A stretch of DNA of 64,000 bases from Chromatiales bacterium (ex Bugula neritina AB1) (GCA_001730015.1 MDLA01000138.1:1-64000); one strand, 5' to 3'; positions 18,448-28,849 are shown, numbered from the stretch's first letter. Notes: a model not told the origin generated them from the letters alone. A program made the numbers and translations.

Positions 18448-20526
18448 TTACTTTATCGGAACATATACTGTGACGGAATTGGCCGCTACAAAAATTGACT
18501 CACCGACCGGCCCTGAGCTTCTGAATTCTGGCTGGGCGGTATCCAGGGCACATGTCCAGAGCATCGACAGACCGTTATCGGGCAACCGGAATTCGACTGA
18601 ATCACTACTGGCGTTAAACACCATAAAAACTGCCCGTGCTGATGGAGGATCGGTCAGCAGCAATCCGATGCAACGCGCAGCGGGCTCATCCCACTGATGC
18701 CCGACCATTTCATTACCGGCCGGATCCGTCCACTGGATTGCCTGAGGCTGATCGTCGCTGCGATGGACAAATCGTCGACTGCGCAGCAATGGCTCGCTCT
18801 GCCTGAATGCGATCAATGTCTGCATGAACTTTAAAAAAACGGCATCAGTATCAGGCAATGACCAATCCACCCAGTTGAGCGAATTATCCTGACAATAGGC
18901 GTTGTTATTACCTTGCTGCGTTCGTCCCATCTCGTCACCGGCGAGAATCATCGGCAGCCCCTGAGACAGCATCAGCGTGGCCATAAAATTGCGACGCTGC
19001 AGGGCTCGGAAAGAGGATATTGCCTGATCGTCTGTGGGACCTTCTACACCATAGTTTTCAGTGTAGTTCGCATCGTGACCATCGGCGTTGTTCTCGCCGT
19101 TGGCCTCATTATGCCGTTCACGGTACATCACGGTATCTGCCAGCGTGTAGCCGTCATGACTGGAAATAAAATTCACACTCGACCAGACACCACGCCCGCT
19201 GTGATCGAACAGATCACTGGAGCCATGAATACGTCGCGCAAACTCTGGCAGCATGGCGTCATCGCCGCGCCAGAAACGCCTTACTGTATCTCGGTATTTA
19301 TCGTTCCATTCCGACCAGCCAGCGGGAAAGGCACCCAGTTGATAGCCGCCTGGCCCGATATCCCAGGGCTCAGCAATCAGCTTGACTCTAGAGAGAACCG
19401 GGTCTTGTCTTACTGCATCCAGAAACCCGCCACGGGTATCAAAGCCATTGGCTTCACGCGCCAGAGTGGATGCCAGGTCAAAGCGAAAGCCATCGATATG
19501 CATATCAGTTACCCAGTAACGCAGGCTATCCATAACCAACTGCAGTACTCGCGGGTGATTGACATTCAGTGTATTACCACATCCGGTGTCATTGATATAG
19601 TAACGCGGATCCTCTTCGAGCAAACGATAGTAGGAACGATTATCAATACCTCTAAAGGATAGAGTCGGACCACGATGATCACCTTCGCAGGTGTGATTAT
19701 AGACAACATCGAGAATGACTTCGAGACCTGCATCGTGCAGTGTACGCACCATCGATTTGACTTCGTGCAGCCCGCCTCCCGACATATAGCGCTGCTCGGG
19801 AGCAAAGTAATTGAGCGTGCTGTAGCCCCAGTAATTTTTCAATCCTTTCTCGATAAGGAACCGATCATCAACAAAATGCTGTATAGGCAGTAGTTCTACC
19901 GCGGTGATTCCTAGAGACTTTAGATGAGCTATCGAGTTTGCGTCGCTCAAGCCGGCAAAACAACCGCGTTTCGACTCGTCAATACCTTCATGCTTCAGCG
20001 TAAAACCACGCACATGAGTTTCGTAGATGATACTGTCAGCGCTGTGTATCGCCGGTGCCCGATCACTGCCCCAGGGATAGGACGGATCAACAACCACACA
20101 TTTTGGAACCAGCCTGGCGTTGTCCCGTCGATCAAAAGAGAGGTCGAGCCTGCCGCTGCCGCCACGGTAGGCCAGGTGCGTATCGGACCATTTCAAATCA
20201 CCCTTAAGGAGCCGCGCATACGGATCAATCAGCAGCTTGTTGGCGTTAAACCGCAGCCCCTGTGATGGCTCGTATAGACCGTGAACACGATAACCATAGA
20301 GATCACCTGGCTGGCAGCCCGGCACATAACCATGCCAGACCTGGTCGGTACATTCGGGCAGGGACAATCGGCACACTTCACGGCGACCGGAATCATCAAA
20401 CAGGCACAATTCCACACGTTCGGCATCTGCCGAAAACAGTGCGAAATTAACACCGGCACCATCCCAGGTGGCACCGAGGGTATGATGATAGCCAGCGGTT
20501 ATTTCTATCTTTTGATTTAACGACAA
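18448..20526 (-). CDS. glgX: Glycogen debranching enzyme (isoamylase type)
   Basis: The 692-residue protein has an N-terminal CBM48 domain (GVNFALFSADAERVELCLFD), a GH13 barrel with nucleophile DGFRFDLAS, acid/base LIAEPWDIG and the third acid in ISSHDGYTL, and a C-terminal beta domain. It hydrolyses alpha-1,6 branches of phosphorylase-trimmed glycogen. It is the first gene of the glgX-glgP-pgi unit. The only start in the right place is TTG at 20526, with a weak ribosome site. GlgB, GlgC and GlgA are not in this window. Confidence 0.96.
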   Translation of the reverse strand: MSLNQKIEITAGYHHTLGATWDGAGVNFALFSADAERVELCLFDDSGRREVCRLSLPECTDQVWHGYVPGCQPGDLYGYRVHGLYEPSQGLRFNANKLLIDPYARLLKGDLKWSDTHLAYRGGSGRLDLSFDRRDNARLVPKCVVVDPSYPWGSDRAPAIHSADSIIYETHVRGFTLKHEGIDESKRGCFAGLSDANSIAHLKSLGITAVELLPIQHFVDDRFLIEKGLKNYWGYSTLNYFAPEQRYMSGGGLHEVKSMVRTLHDAGLEVILDVVYNHTCEGDHRGPTLSFRGIDNRSYYRLLEEDPRYYINDTGCGNTLNVNHPRVLQLVMDSLRYWVTDMHIDGFRFDLASTLAREANGFDTRGGFLDAVRQDPVLSRVKLIAEPWDIGPGGYQLGAFPAGWSEWNDKYRDTVRRFWRGDDAMLPEFARRIHGSSDLFDHSGRGVWSSVNFISSHDGYTLADTVMYRERHNEANGENNADGHDANYTENYGVEGPTDDQAISSFRALQRRNFMATLMLSQGLPMILAGDEMGRTQQGNNNAYCQDNSLNWVDWSLPDTDAVFLKFMQTLIAFRQSEPLLRSRRFVHRSDDQPQAIQWTDPAGNEMVGHQWDEPAARCIGLLLTDPPSARAVFMVFNASSDSVEFRLPDNGLSMLWTCALDTAQPEFRSSGPVGESIFVAANSVTVYVPIK

Positions 20527-20699
20527 TATTCAGAACTCGACCATGGTTTCGCACATCTTCGCGAGGCATTTCATTAAATCACCCGTTTAAGTTTCTGACT
20601 AAGCAACAATTCAATGTATCTATCGACGTGACTGCCGCTATGTTTAAAATGCTGTAGAAACAATTTTTCGCTTTAAACCACTCATTTACCGGAAAATAA

Positions 20700-22280
20700 T
20701 TGAACGAGCGCATCGGCAAAAAGGATGGACCATGCAACGATGCACCGGTGTCACTCTGTGCCTGCCTGCACGCGGGTTCAATGATTTGTTTATTTGCGTT
20801 CGTACTGGTATTTTTCTGTTCAACGGTGCATTCATCTGCTGTGGCCGCAACGATTACCGAGGCCAGTTGCAAAGAATTTATCAATGAGTCACCGGCACGG
20901 GTTACCTGTGGCTTCGTCAAACTACCTGAACATCATGAAGCTGCAACCGAAAACACCGTAAGCATACCGATACTGATCGCAAAATCCACGCGTACTCTAA
21001 TTCACACTGCGGAAAAAGCAATACTGATTCCCGGCGGCGGTGGCCCCGGTGGTTCAGTCGGCTTCGGCTTTAATTATACCAGTGGTGAATATCTTAAACC
21101 GTACGAATCACTGCTGCAGGCCGGTTTTGATGTGGTTATTCTTGATCAGCGCGGCACAGGGTTAGCCCGCCCTGCTCTGCACTGTCCGGAAACCATTGAG
21201 AGCTTTAAAAACCTGATCGTGCGTTCGCGTACTGTCGAAGAGGAAATCAATAGCTACCGGACATCTATCCTGCAGTGCCGCCAACGACTCCAGGACAATA
21301 GCATCGATGTCAATAGCTATGATTCACGTCAGTCCGCACTGGATTTTCTTGCTGTAATGGATGCGCTGCCATACCACTGGTGGGGAACGCTGGCCACATC
21401 TTACGCTACGGTACTGGCACAGGCGATGTTGTTGCTCAAACCGCAGGCATTTGATCGCGTTGTGCTTGATTCGCCGGTGCCACTCGATTACCAGCAGCCC
21501 ATGACTGACGAGGTGGCGTATCAGGCGGTGGTCAAAATCATAGAACGTTGCAACCGGGAAGCCGAATGTAAATCCCGATATGCGGATCTGCAGCAAAAAC
21601 TCGACTCGATACTGGAACAGGCCAGGCACCAACCCTACAAAATAAAAATTCGTCTCTACAACGACGGGGCATCTCACGAGAAGACCTTAATCGCTGATAA
21701 CAGCAGTCTGCTATCGATTTTCCTCACCGCTATCTACTCCAACAAGTCAATTGCTGAGCTACCTCGAACGATCCATAGGTTTCACCAGGGATATAATCAC
21801 GCGTTAAAAAGCTTCACCGAAACGTATTGGTACCAGAGCGTAAACGCCGACTTCGCGGACGGTTTGAACCTGACAATTCACTGCAAAGAAAGGCTGCCAC
21901 TGGAATCGAGCTATCTACGCAGCAACCCTGATGTCATCGACAGCTTATCGCGCAATTCAAAAGCAATGTTAGAAGCACACACCGAATTGTGCACCCTCTG
22001 GAAAGCCACCGGTCCGTACACACTGCTGCCGAAACAGCAGTTTACACCGCGAGCACTTTTTCTCGCCGGAGGGCTCGATCCGGTAATTAATAAGAGCGAC
22101 ATCAACAGCTCGGCAGATGACTTTTCCCGACGGACTGCGACGGTTATTTTTCCCGGTGCTGGACACTCCATCTGGTTCCAGAGCGAGTGCGCGAAGCAGT
22201 TAACTGTGGACTTCTTCCAACACCAGGGAGAATTTCCGACCTCGGTCATTTGCGACGACACCCAGCCGACCTTTAAATAA
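20700..22280 (+). CDS. Exported alpha/beta hydrolase (TAP-like peptidase family)
   Basis: The 526-residue protein has an N-terminal export signal (hydrophobic ICLFAFVLVFFCS, then AVAA), an alpha/beta-hydrolase core with LIPGGGGPGGS (oxyanion region), ILDQRGTG, and a C-terminal TAP-like segment with ALFLAGGLDPV and the catalytic histidine in FPGAGHSIW. The usual nucleophile elbow GGSYG appears instead as WWGTLATSYAT, so the nucleophile is probably the serine in ATSYAT. Relatives are prolyl aminopeptidases and tripeptidyl peptidases. The start is TTG at 20700 preceded by GGAAA; an ATG at 20781 would leave a signal peptide lacking positive charge. The substrate is unknown. Confidence 0.8.
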   Translation: MNERIGKKDGPCNDAPVSLCACLHAGSMICLFAFVLVFFCSTVHSSAVAATITEASCKEFINESPARVTCGFVKLPEHHEAATENTVSIPILIAKSTRTLIHTAEKAILIPGGGGPGGSVGFGFNYTSGEYLKPYESLLQAGFDVVILDQRGTGLARPALHCPETIESFKNLIVRSRTVEEEINSYRTSILQCRQRLQDNSIDVNSYDSRQSALDFLAVMDALPYHWWGTLATSYATVLAQAMLLLKPQAFDRVVLDSPVPLDYQQPMTDEVAYQAVVKIIERCNREAECKSRYADLQQKLDSILEQARHQPYKIKIRLYNDGASHEKTLIADNSSLLSIFLTAIYSNKSIAELPRTIHRFHQGYNHALKSFTETYWYQSVNADFADGLNLTIHCKERLPLESSYLRSNPDVIDSLSRNSKAMLEAHTELCTLWKATGPYTLLPKQQFTPRALFLAGGLDPVINKSDINSSADDFSRRTATVIFPGAGHSIWFQSECAKQLTVDFFQHQGEFPTSVICDDTQPTFK

Positions 22281-22309
22281 TTTCTGTTTTATTCGTATCC
22301 GTCTGCCCA

Positions 22310-22315
22310 TACGAT
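22310..22315 (+). promoter_or_regulatory. -10-like hexamer of the sirtuin gene, predicted leaderless
   Basis: TACGAT (22310-22315) ends so that the expected start point is 22322, the A of the sirtuin ATG. No -35 stands out, and no ribosome site precedes the ATG. Confidence 0.35.
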
Positions 22316-22321
22316 GGCTGA

Positions 22322-23236
22322 ATGAGTACAAACCCAACAAGCACCGACCCTGCTGCAAACCTCTCGTCACTGATCGAGTTAATTCGCAATAACTCACCAG
22401 CGCTGGTACTGACAGGCGCTGGTATTAGTACCGACTCGGGAATTCCCGCGTACCGTGATCAGCACGGCAACTGGACTCAACCGCAACCCGTCCAGGCACA
22501 GGATTTTCGCCGGAATCCACAGGTGCGTCAGCGCTATTGGCTACGAAGCATGCTGGGCTGGCCACGGTTTCATCGGGCGCTGACAAATCCGTCGCACGAT
22601 GCATTGTTCAAGCTGGAACAGGCCGGTATTGTATCTTGCGTCATTACTCAAAACGTCGATGGCCTGCACCGGAAAGCCGGCTCGAAAAACGTAGTGGAGC
22701 TACACGGGTCGCTTGCGCAGGTTATCTGCTTATCCTGTGGAGAGCTTACGCCGCGCCTGGATTTACAACAGCGACTGGAACAATCGAACAGCCGGTTTCT
22801 GGAGATGAAATTCAATCCGGCTGCAGACGGAGATGCGACACCAGTGGCATCCGGCCAAACACCGGACCCGCAAGAATTTAACGTGGTTAGCTGCAGACAA
22901 TGTCAGGGGGTATTAAAACCGGACGTGGTTTTTTACGGCGAAAATGTTCCCTCTGCTCGCGTCAGCTACTGCATGGATCAACTTGACACAGCCGGACTCC
23001 TGCTTTGTATCGGTACATCACTATCTGTAATGTCGGGGTATCGCTTCTGTCGCGCGGCAGAAAAACAAAGTAAACCGATCGCAATTGTTAATCAAGGCGT
23101 GACAAGGGCCGACGATCTGACAGATTTGAAGGTCGCATTACCTTGTGCATCTGCACTGCAGGCACTCTGTGAATCCTTGTTGCAGGATCACAGCATCTAC
23201 CCCGGAAGCCAGCACGGATCAGTCAACTCACCATGA
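22322..23236 (+). CDS. NAD-dependent protein deacylase, sirtuin family
   Basis: The 304-residue protein has the Sir2 motifs [16 protein letters not shown] (31-46), [12 protein letters not shown], the catalytic histidine H128 in VELHGS, a zinc site made of CLSCG and CRQCQG, and [13 protein letters not shown] for NAD binding. It removes acyl groups from lysines using NAD. Between the two cysteine pairs there is an insert of about 40 residues, longer than in E. coli CobB and closer to SIRT4-type proteins. The stop overlaps the start of alkB in an ATGA, so translation is probably coupled. Confidence 0.93.
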   Translation: MSTNPTSTDPAANLSSLIELIRNNSPALVLTGAGISTDSGIPAYRDQHGNWTQPQPVQAQDFRRNPQVRQRYWLRSMLGWPRFHRALTNPSHDALFKLEQAGIVSCVITQNVDGLHRKAGSKNVVELHGSLAQVICLSCGELTPRLDLQQRLEQSNSRFLEMKFNPAADGDATPVASGQTPDPQEFNVVSCRQCQGVLKPDVVFYGENVPSARVSYCMDQLDTAGLLLCIGTSLSVMSGYRFCRAAEKQSKPIAIVNQGVTRADDLTDLKVALPCASALQALCESLLQDHSIYPGSQHGSVNSP

Positions 23237-23838
23237 CAGGGACGTCTGAAAAAATCTGGCTGGATGATTCCTGCTATCTTGTTCACTACTCCGAATTCCT
23301 CGAAAGGCAATGTGCTGACTCCCTGTTCGATCTTTTTCAAAAAACACTGCTGTGGCAACGCTCAACCGTTACGCTTTTCGGTAAGCAGCATGCAATCCCC
23401 CGCCTGAACGCGTGGTACGGCGATCAACCTTACCAGTATTCAGGAACTCAATTTGCCGCCCGGGAATTGACAACGGAACTTTCGGAATTAAAAAGCCAGC
23501 TGCAGCGGTTGACAGAACTGCGTTTTAACAGTGTATTAGCGAACTTGTACCGTTGTGGCGCAGATCGAGTCGGGTGGCACCGTGATAACGAAAAATCCCT
23601 CGGGCCGGAACCGCAAATAGCTTCAATAAGCCTGGGTTCAACACGGCGATTTTTATTGCGCGAGAAATTAAAACCGAAAAACAAAATTGCGATTAATCTT
23701 GCGGGCGGAAGCCTGTTATTGATGCGAGGTGCGACTCAGATCCGGTGGGAACATTCGCTTCCGGCTACAAAAACTCCGGTCGGCCCCAGAATCAATCTAA
23801 CGTTCAGACGTTGCTGTTGCGCTGGATCACCGGAATAA
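23233..23838 (+). CDS. alkB: AlkB-like 2-oxoglutarate/Fe(II) dioxygenase (ALKBH2/3 type)
   Basis: The 201-residue protein is a DNA/RNA demethylase of the short AlkB type. Motifs are PRLNAWYGD, FNSVLANLYRCGADRVGWHRDNE (iron ligands H and D in WHRD), ISLGSTRRFLLR, the second histidine in RWEHSLPATK and the 2-oxoglutarate arginine in RINLTFRRC. It oxidatively removes methyl groups from 1-methyladenine and 3-methylcytosine. It overlaps the sirtuin gene by 4 bp. No Ada-type regulator is close. Confidence 0.93.
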   Translation: MTGTSEKIWLDDSCYLVHYSEFLERQCADSLFDLFQKTLLWQRSTVTLFGKQHAIPRLNAWYGDQPYQYSGTQFAARELTTELSELKSQLQRLTELRFNSVLANLYRCGADRVGWHRDNEKSLGPEPQIASISLGSTRRFLLREKLKPKNKIAINLAGGSLLLMRGATQIRWEHSLPATKTPVGPRINLTFRRCCCAGSPE

Positions 23839-23851
23839 CTCGATCACGCTA

Positions 23852-23882
23852 AGCTTTAATCCTGCTGTGCAGAATTAAAGCT
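23852..23882 (+). other. Strong hairpin downstream of alkB
   Basis: AGCTTTAAT and ATTAAAGCT plus inner CTGC and GCAG form a 13-bp stem with one mismatch and a 3-base loop. No U-run follows in either direction, so a simple intrinsic terminator is unlikely. It is the only strong structure in the alkB-tRNA gap. Confidence 0.6.
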
Positions 23883-24005
23883 ATGTGCTTCTGCGAGTTA
23901 CTATCGCCATTGAAATAGCTGCTATGGCAAAACAGATGAATACAGATACCATCTTGAGGTTAATCCCTGTGAAATGCTCCAACGCACTTTTTGCTTCTGC
24001 TCATA

Positions 24006-24031
24006 CCTTCCCAGCCATCCTTCCCAGCCAT
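24006..24031. repeat. Tandem 13-bp duplication downstream of tRNA-Arg
   Basis: CCTTCCCAGCCAT occurs twice with no spacer. It lies in the 3' trailer region of the minus-strand tRNA-Arg. Probably a local slippage product. Confidence 0.85.
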
Positions 24032-24059
24032 GAGCCACAATTGCGTGCTGTACTTAAAT

Positions 24060-24136
24060 TGGCGCGCCCGGAAGGATTCGAACCTCCGACCGCCTGGTTC
24101 GTAGCCAGGTACTCTATCCAGCTGAGCTACGGGCGC
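24060..24136 (-). tRNA. tRNA-Arg (anticodon ACG)
   Basis: The acceptor stem GCGCCCG pairs with CGGGCGC, and the anticodon arm has loop CTACGAA with anticodon ACG. The T arm carries GGTTCGAATCC. CCA is encoded at the 3' end (24060-24062). ACG is read as ICG after TadA deamination and decodes CGU/CGC/CGA. Order csrA-tRNA-Ser-tRNA-Arg is the usual gammaproteobacterial one. Confidence 0.97.
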
Positions 24137-24214
24137 ATCTGTTTAAGTATGAGGAGTCACAATGCCTGCGTCAAGCAATAAGACTCTTCAAAGTCATCTG
24201 ATCAATGATAAATA

Positions 24215-24307
24215 TGGCGGAGAGAGAGGGATTCGAACCCTCGATAGAGCTATAAACCCTATACTCCCTTAGCAGGGGAGCGCCTTCAGCCGCTCGGCCA
24301 TCTCTCC
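24215..24307 (-). tRNA. tRNA-Ser (anticodon GCT)
   Basis: The 93-nt sequence has acceptor GGAGAGA pairing with its 3' partner, anticodon loop CTGCTAA (anticodon GCT, reads AGC/AGU), a long variable arm as in all serine tRNAs, and encoded CCA (24215-24217). It lies between csrA and tRNA-Arg on the same strand. Confidence 0.97.
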
Positions 24308-24363
24308 ATCAGAACAACACTGAGCTTATATTGTGCCACATTAAAGTGAAACCGGAAACACAC

Positions 24364-24388
24364 AAAAAAACGCCCTGCTGGACGTTTC
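24364..24388 (-). terminator. Rho-independent terminator of csrA
   Basis: On the minus strand AACGTCC and GGGCGTT form a 7-bp stem (one G-T pair) with loop AGCA, followed by a run of seven T. It lies between csrA and tRNA-Ser, so the tRNAs must be transcribed from their own promoter or by read-through. Confidence 0.8.
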
Positions 24389-24407
24389 CATTTAGACAGA
24401 ATTGCAC

Positions 24408-24452
24408 AGGCGGGATACCCCGCCTATTGTTCAGACGGCCTTAGCCCGTCTG
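24408..24452 (-). other. Two consecutive hairpins at the csrA stop codon
   Basis: AGGCGGG-N4-CCCGCCT (24408-24425) and CAGACGG-N7-CCGTCTG (24432-24452) are perfect stems; the second contains the csrA stop. Neither is followed by a U-run; the real terminator is further down. They may protect the csrA mRNA 3' end. Confidence 0.55.
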
Positions 24453-24704
24453 TGAATCAAGCGTTTTTGAGTCAGTAATACTGAGATCATCACTTGCAAC
24501 ATCCGGCGACCGGCTATCAGCCGGAATATGAGCCGTTTCCTGCTCTCGCTTGATGCGCTCATAGATCTCTTCGCGATGTACTGCTACCTCTTTTGGTGCA
24601 TTCACACCAATGCGCACTTGATTTCCCTTCACGCCAAGAACGGTGACGGTTACCTCGTCTCCGATCATAAGTGTTTCGCCGACTCGACGGGTAAGTATCA
24701 GCAT
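24441..24704 (-). CDS. csrA: Carbon storage regulator CsrA, with extended tail
   Basis: The 87-residue protein starts [16 protein letters not shown] and carries the RNA-binding [12 protein letters not shown] helix (R44 region), so the first ~60 residues are a complete CsrA homodimer fold. It binds GGA-containing leaders and controls glycogen, motility and biofilm genes in related bacteria. E. coli CsrA has 61 residues; here an acidic, serine- and aspartate-rich tail of about 27 residues is added. A good ribosome site, GGAG five bases before the ATG, is present. Glycogen genes and a Pel operon lie elsewhere in this window; any link to them is inference. Confidence 0.97.
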   Translation of the reverse strand: MLILTRRVGETLMIGDEVTVTVLGVKGNQVRIGVNAPKEVAVHREEIYERIKREQETAHIPADSRSPDVASDDLSITDSKTLDSQTG

Positions 24705-24992
24705 TTTTGCTCCGCAATTAGTTTTTTCATAATCTAGCTTTTACAAACGTTCAAATACGACGCCGAGCAGTTTGTTGCACAGTAGTATGAACTATATTCT
24801 ATGATCGCGCCAAAAACACCAGCTGCACGACCTAAGACACACAAATTTTAATTTACCGCCTCAACGACAATAAATCCAGCCGCCGAAGCTTACAATGCCT
24901 AATTATATGTCTGGATATCTACGCACGTCACCCAGAGTTCAATGATATTGACCCTTTGGTCTCATTACGCCAAAAAACGACACATCTTACTA
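24705..24992 (-). promoter_or_regulatory. csrA: lysC-csrA intergenic region
   Basis: This 288-bp gap is AT-rich and holds the csrA leader. A -10-like TAGATT lies about 30 bases before the csrA ATG on the minus strand. No open frame, repeat or strong hairpin is seen. Separate transcription of csrA from lysC is likely given the gap length. Confidence 0.4.
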
Positions 24993-26225
24993 TTAAACGA
25001 CCTCTACCGGCGATGATAGTTCGAAAGCCTCATGCAGAGTTCGCACCGCCAGCTCCAGATACTTCTCATCCACCACTACAGAGATCTTAATCTCTGACGT
25101 AGAAATCATCAAAATATTTATTGCATCTTTCGCCAGAGCTTCAAACATAACACTCGCAATTCCGGCATGTGACCGCATTCCGACACCAACCACCGAAACT
25201 TTGGCAATATCGGTTCTACCTGATACATCAACCGCGCCAAGCTCTTTAGCTTTACCTGAAACAATTTCAAATGTCCGCTCGTAATCAGTTCGATTTACCG
25301 TGAAAGTGAAATCAGTAAATTGATCACCGGATATATTTTGCACGATCATGTCTACTTCTATATTCGCATCAGCAACCGGACCAACTATTTGATAGGCGAT
25401 ACCGGGCGTATCCGGAACACCTAACACGGTTATTTGAGCTTCATCACGGTTAAACGCGATTCCAGAGATCAGTGCCTGTTCCAAAGGATTTTCCTCGTCT
25501 GTTGTAATTAATGTGCCATCGCCGTCAGCAAAAGATGAAAGCACACGAAGCGCAACACCGTATTTACCGGCAAACTCCACTGATCTAATTTGCAGCACTT
25601 TAGACCCAAGGCTTGCCATTTCCAACATTTCTTCAAACGTAATCTTCGCCAATTTTCTGGCATTCGGTACAACTCGAGGGTCAGTAGTGTAGACGCCGTC
25701 GACATCGGTGTAGATCTGGCACTCATCTGCCTCTAGCGCCGCAGCCATCGCCACAGCTGATGTATCTGATCCCCCGCGCCCCAGCGTTGTCACATCGCCA
25801 TCCGCATTGATACCCTGGAACCCGGCTATAACCACCACACGGCCCTTGTTTAGATCAGCCAGTACCTTTTCGGTATCGATGTCGGTAATACGCGCCTTGT
25901 TGTGGCTCATGTCTGTGCGGATACCGGCCTGAGCACCAGTATAGGATCGAGACTCCTGCCCGAGCTCTGACAATGCCATACACAGCAAAGCCATAGATAC
26001 CTGCTCGCCGGTTGAAACCAGTACATCGAGCTCTCTAGGCTCGGGACGCTTACTCATTTCACCGGCAAGTGCAATGAGGCGATTGGTTTCACCCGACATC
26101 GCAGAGACAACAACAACAACCTGATTGCCTGCATCAACAGAAGCTTTTACTTTCTCAGCAACTGCCTTTATACGTTCAGGGGAACCGACCGAAGTACCAC
26201 CGTATTTATGTACCAATAAACTCAT
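24993..26225 (-). CDS. lysC: Aspartate kinase
   Basis: From the ATG at 26225 the protein has 410 residues. It has the kinase start [50 protein letters not shown], and two C-terminal ACT domains (about residues 265-410). It phosphorylates aspartate, the first step to lysine, threonine, methionine and diaminopimelate. It is the monofunctional Pseudomonas-type enzyme and is probably feedback-inhibited through the ACT domains. The start is fixed by an ATGA overlap with the end of alaS. Confidence 0.96.
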   Translation of the reverse strand: MSLLVHKYGGTSVGSPERIKAVAEKVKASVDAGNQVVVVVSAMSGETNRLIALAGEMSKRPEPRELDVLVSTGEQVSMALLCMALSELGQESRSYTGAQAGIRTDMSHNKARITDIDTEKVLADLNKGRVVVIAGFQGINADGDVTTLGRGGSDTSAVAMAAALEADECQIYTDVDGVYTTDPRVVPNARKLAKITFEEMLEMASLGSKVLQIRSVEFAGKYGVALRVLSSFADGDGTLITTDEENPLEQALISGIAFNRDEAQITVLGVPDTPGIAYQIVGPVADANIEVDMIVQNISGDQFTDFTFTVNRTDYERTFEIVSGKAKELGAVDVSGRTDIAKVSVVGVGMRSHAGIASVMFEALAKDAINILMISTSEIKISVVVDEKYLELAVRTLHEAFELSSPVEVV

Positions 26226-28849
26226 GAGGCTTTCATCTGTTCCGACACCCACCCCGATACGCTTTGCAGCGCAGCTTCAAGACCTTCCGCTCTGGTGCCA
26301 CCTGCCTGTGCCAGATCCGGACGTCCACCACCTTTACCACCGACCTGCAGGGCGACATGATTCACCAGATCACCGGCTTTTATAGTACTCGTCAATTCTT
26401 TTGCTACCCCGGCTATCAATTTTACTTTTTCGCCATCTCTCGCAGCTAGAACAATAGCTGCCCTGCCCATTTTATCCTTCAATTTATCTATAGATTCACG
26501 CAGTGTTTTTGCATCAGCGCCATCCATCTCTACCGCCAGAACTTTTACACCTTCAATTTCTATAACATGATCAAGCATGCTGTCGCCCGCATGTGCTGCA
26601 AGTTTGGAATTTAGCCGATCTACCTCTTTTGCCAGCGCGCGATTCTGCTCCGTTAACTGGCTAACACGCTGATCTACCTTTTCTACAGGTGCCTTTAGTG
26701 TGGCTGCGATACCACGCAGCACATGGTGTTCTTGCGCGGTGTACTGAATTGCCGCGGCTCCTGTAACTGCTTCTATACGACGAACACCAGCGGCAACTCC
26801 GGTCTCGCCTAGAATGCGTAACAGACCGATATCACCTGCTCTATCAACATGGGTGCCGCCACAGAGTTCAGTGGAATGATCCCCTATTTCAACCACACGA
26901 ACAATATCGCCATACTTTTCACCAAACAGCGCCATCGCCCCTTTAGCAATTGCATCATCCATGTTCATCTCTGAGGTTGTAACCGGGCTATTCACACGTA
27001 CCTGTACATTTACCCAGCTTTCAATTTCCATCAATTGCGAATGCGACACCGGCGCACCATGGGAGAAATCAAAGCGCAGATGACCAGCGGACACCAACGA
27101 CCCTTTTTGGTGCACATGATCACCGAGTGATTGCCGTAAACCTGCATGCAGCAAATGAGTTGCGGAATGATTGCTTTCGGTTGCCAAACGGCGACTCGCA
27201 TCGACACTGGCTACCAGTGAATCGCCTACCGATACAGAGCCACTTAATAATTTACCGTAGTGAACAAGGGCAGTACCGCTTTTCTGTGTATCTTCTACAC
27301 TGAACTCCATACCAGCACTACGCAAATAGCCGCTGTCACCGAGTTGCCCGCCTGACTCACCGTAAAACGGGGTGTTATCGAGGACGATAGCGATCGATTT
27401 ATCCTCACTACCCTGCAGCGATGCCAATTCAATATTATCGGTTGAAAGGCCATCGCGAAATATTTCTACGACAACCCCGTTATCTTCCGTCTGCCGGTAG
27501 CCACTGAACTGACTACGCGCAGTACTTGTCACCGATGCAGTATCGCCTGCCGCAAACTGACTCGCCGCCCGTGCACGAGAGCGCTGCGCCTCCATTTGCA
27601 CCTCGAACCCTTTCTCGTCGATCCGCAGGTTTCTTTCCCGGGCAATATCTGCCGTAAGGTCGAGTGGAAAGCCATAGGTATCGTAGAGTTTGAAAAGAAC
27701 TTCTCCGGGTACGGTATCCCCCTGCAGCTCTGCAAAGTCCGCTTCCAGAATTTTCATGCCCTGACTCAGAGTTTCAGCAAATCGCCGCTCCTCAGCCAGT
27801 AACGCGTCGGCAACCAGTGTTTGATTTTTCCTGAGTTCCGGAAAAGCCTCTCCCATGAGCGTGGCGAGCGGCTCAACCAGCTTATGAAAAAAAGGTTCTG
27901 TGGTTTCTAGATTGTGACCGTGACGTGCCGCACGCCTGATTATTCTGCGCAGCACATAGCCACGCCCCTCGTTAGAGGGCAATACTCCATCAACAATCAT
28001 AAAGGCGCATGAGCGAATATGATCAGCAATAACGTTGAGTGAAGGGCTTTCCGCGTCTGGTGTGTTTGTGACCTTACGGACGTGTTTCAATATCTCTGCA
28101 AACAGATCTATTTCGTAGTTGTTGTGCACACTTTGCAGCACGGCCGCAATCCGCTCCAGCCCCATGCCGGTATCAACACTGGGTTCGGGAAGCGGGGTGA
28201 GTGTACCGTCCGCAGAACGATCATACTGCATGAAAACCAGATTCCAGATTTCTATATATCGGTCACCATCTTCATCCGGGGTGCCCGGCGGTCCACCAAA
28301 TACCTCAGGACCGTGATCAAAGAATATTTCAGAGCACGGACCACAGGGCCCGGTATCACCCATCTGCCAGAAATTATCCTTGGCACCGATTCTGGCAATC
28401 CGTTCCTCGGGCACACCGATGTTCCTCGCCCACAATTCATAGGCTTCATCATCTTCTTCGAAAACTGTTACCCATAATTTATCCGCCGGTAAATTCAAGG
28501 TATCGGTCAGGAACTCCCAGGCGTAGTTGATCGCGTCTTCTTTGAAATAGTCACCGAAGCTGAAATTCCCGAGCATCTCGAAGAACGTGTGGTGACGGGC
28601 TGTGTAGCCCACATTTTCAAGATCGTTATGTTTGCCGCCTGCTCGTACGCAGCGCTGCGAGGTTGTTGCACGTGAGTAACTGCGTTTGTCTGTGCCGAGA
28701 AATACGTCTTTAAATTGCACCATTCCCGCGTTGGTGAACAGCAACGTTGCATCATTTCCCGGAACCAAAGGGCTCGATTTAACAATCTCATGCCCCTTGT
28801 TCTCAAAAAACGAGAGGAATAACTGCCTTATTTCAGATGTGGATAACAT
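26222..28849 (-). CDS. alaS: Alanyl-tRNA synthetase
   Basis: The 875-residue class II synthetase has the N-terminal catalytic core ([32 protein letters not shown]), the editing domain with [12 protein letters not shown] and [13 protein letters not shown], and a C-terminal oligomerisation/C-Ala domain ending in [12 protein letters not shown]. It charges tRNA-Ala and clears mischarged serine. Upstream of the start is an A-rich stretch and no clear ribosome site. It is linked to lysC by a 4-bp overlap. Confidence 0.98.
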   Translation of the reverse strand: MLSTSEIRQLFLSFFENKGHEIVKSSPLVPGNDATLLFTNAGMVQFKDVFLGTDKRSYSRATTSQRCVRAGGKHNDLENVGYTARHHTFFEMLGNFSFGDYFKEDAINYAWEFLTDTLNLPADKLWVTVFEEDDEAYELWARNIGVPEERIARIGAKDNFWQMGDTGPCGPCSEIFFDHGPEVFGGPPGTPDEDGDRYIEIWNLVFMQYDRSADGTLTPLPEPSVDTGMGLERIAAVLQSVHNNYEIDLFAEILKHVRKVTNTPDAESPSLNVIADHIRSCAFMIVDGVLPSNEGRGYVLRRIIRRAARHGHNLETTEPFFHKLVEPLATLMGEAFPELRKNQTLVADALLAEERRFAETLSQGMKILEADFAELQGDTVPGEVLFKLYDTYGFPLDLTADIARERNLRIDEKGFEVQMEAQRSRARAASQFAAGDTASVTSTARSQFSGYRQTEDNGVVVEIFRDGLSTDNIELASLQGSEDKSIAIVLDNTPFYGESGGQLGDSGYLRSAGMEFSVEDTQKSGTALVHYGKLLSGSVSVGDSLVASVDASRRLATESNHSATHLLHAGLRQSLGDHVHQKGSLVSAGHLRFDFSHGAPVSHSQLMEIESWVNVQVRVNSPVTTSEMNMDDAIAKGAMALFGEKYGDIVRVVEIGDHSTELCGGTHVDRAGDIGLLRILGETGVAAGVRRIEAVTGAAAIQYTAQEHHVLRGIAATLKAPVEKVDQRVSQLTEQNRALAKEVDRLNSKLAAHAGDSMLDHVIEIEGVKVLAVEMDGADAKTLRESIDKLKDKMGRAAIVLAARDGEKVKLIAGVAKELTSTIKAGDLVNHVALQVGGKGGGRPDLAQAGGTRAEGLEAALQSVSGWVSEQMKAS

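Noticed and set aside
24006..24031. The 13-bp tandem repeat as a CRISPR or attachment site
   Set aside because: There are only two units with no spacer and no integrase gene nearby.
23885..24181. A 98-codon open frame downstream of alkB
   Set aside because: It runs antisense through the tRNA-Arg gene and has no coding features.
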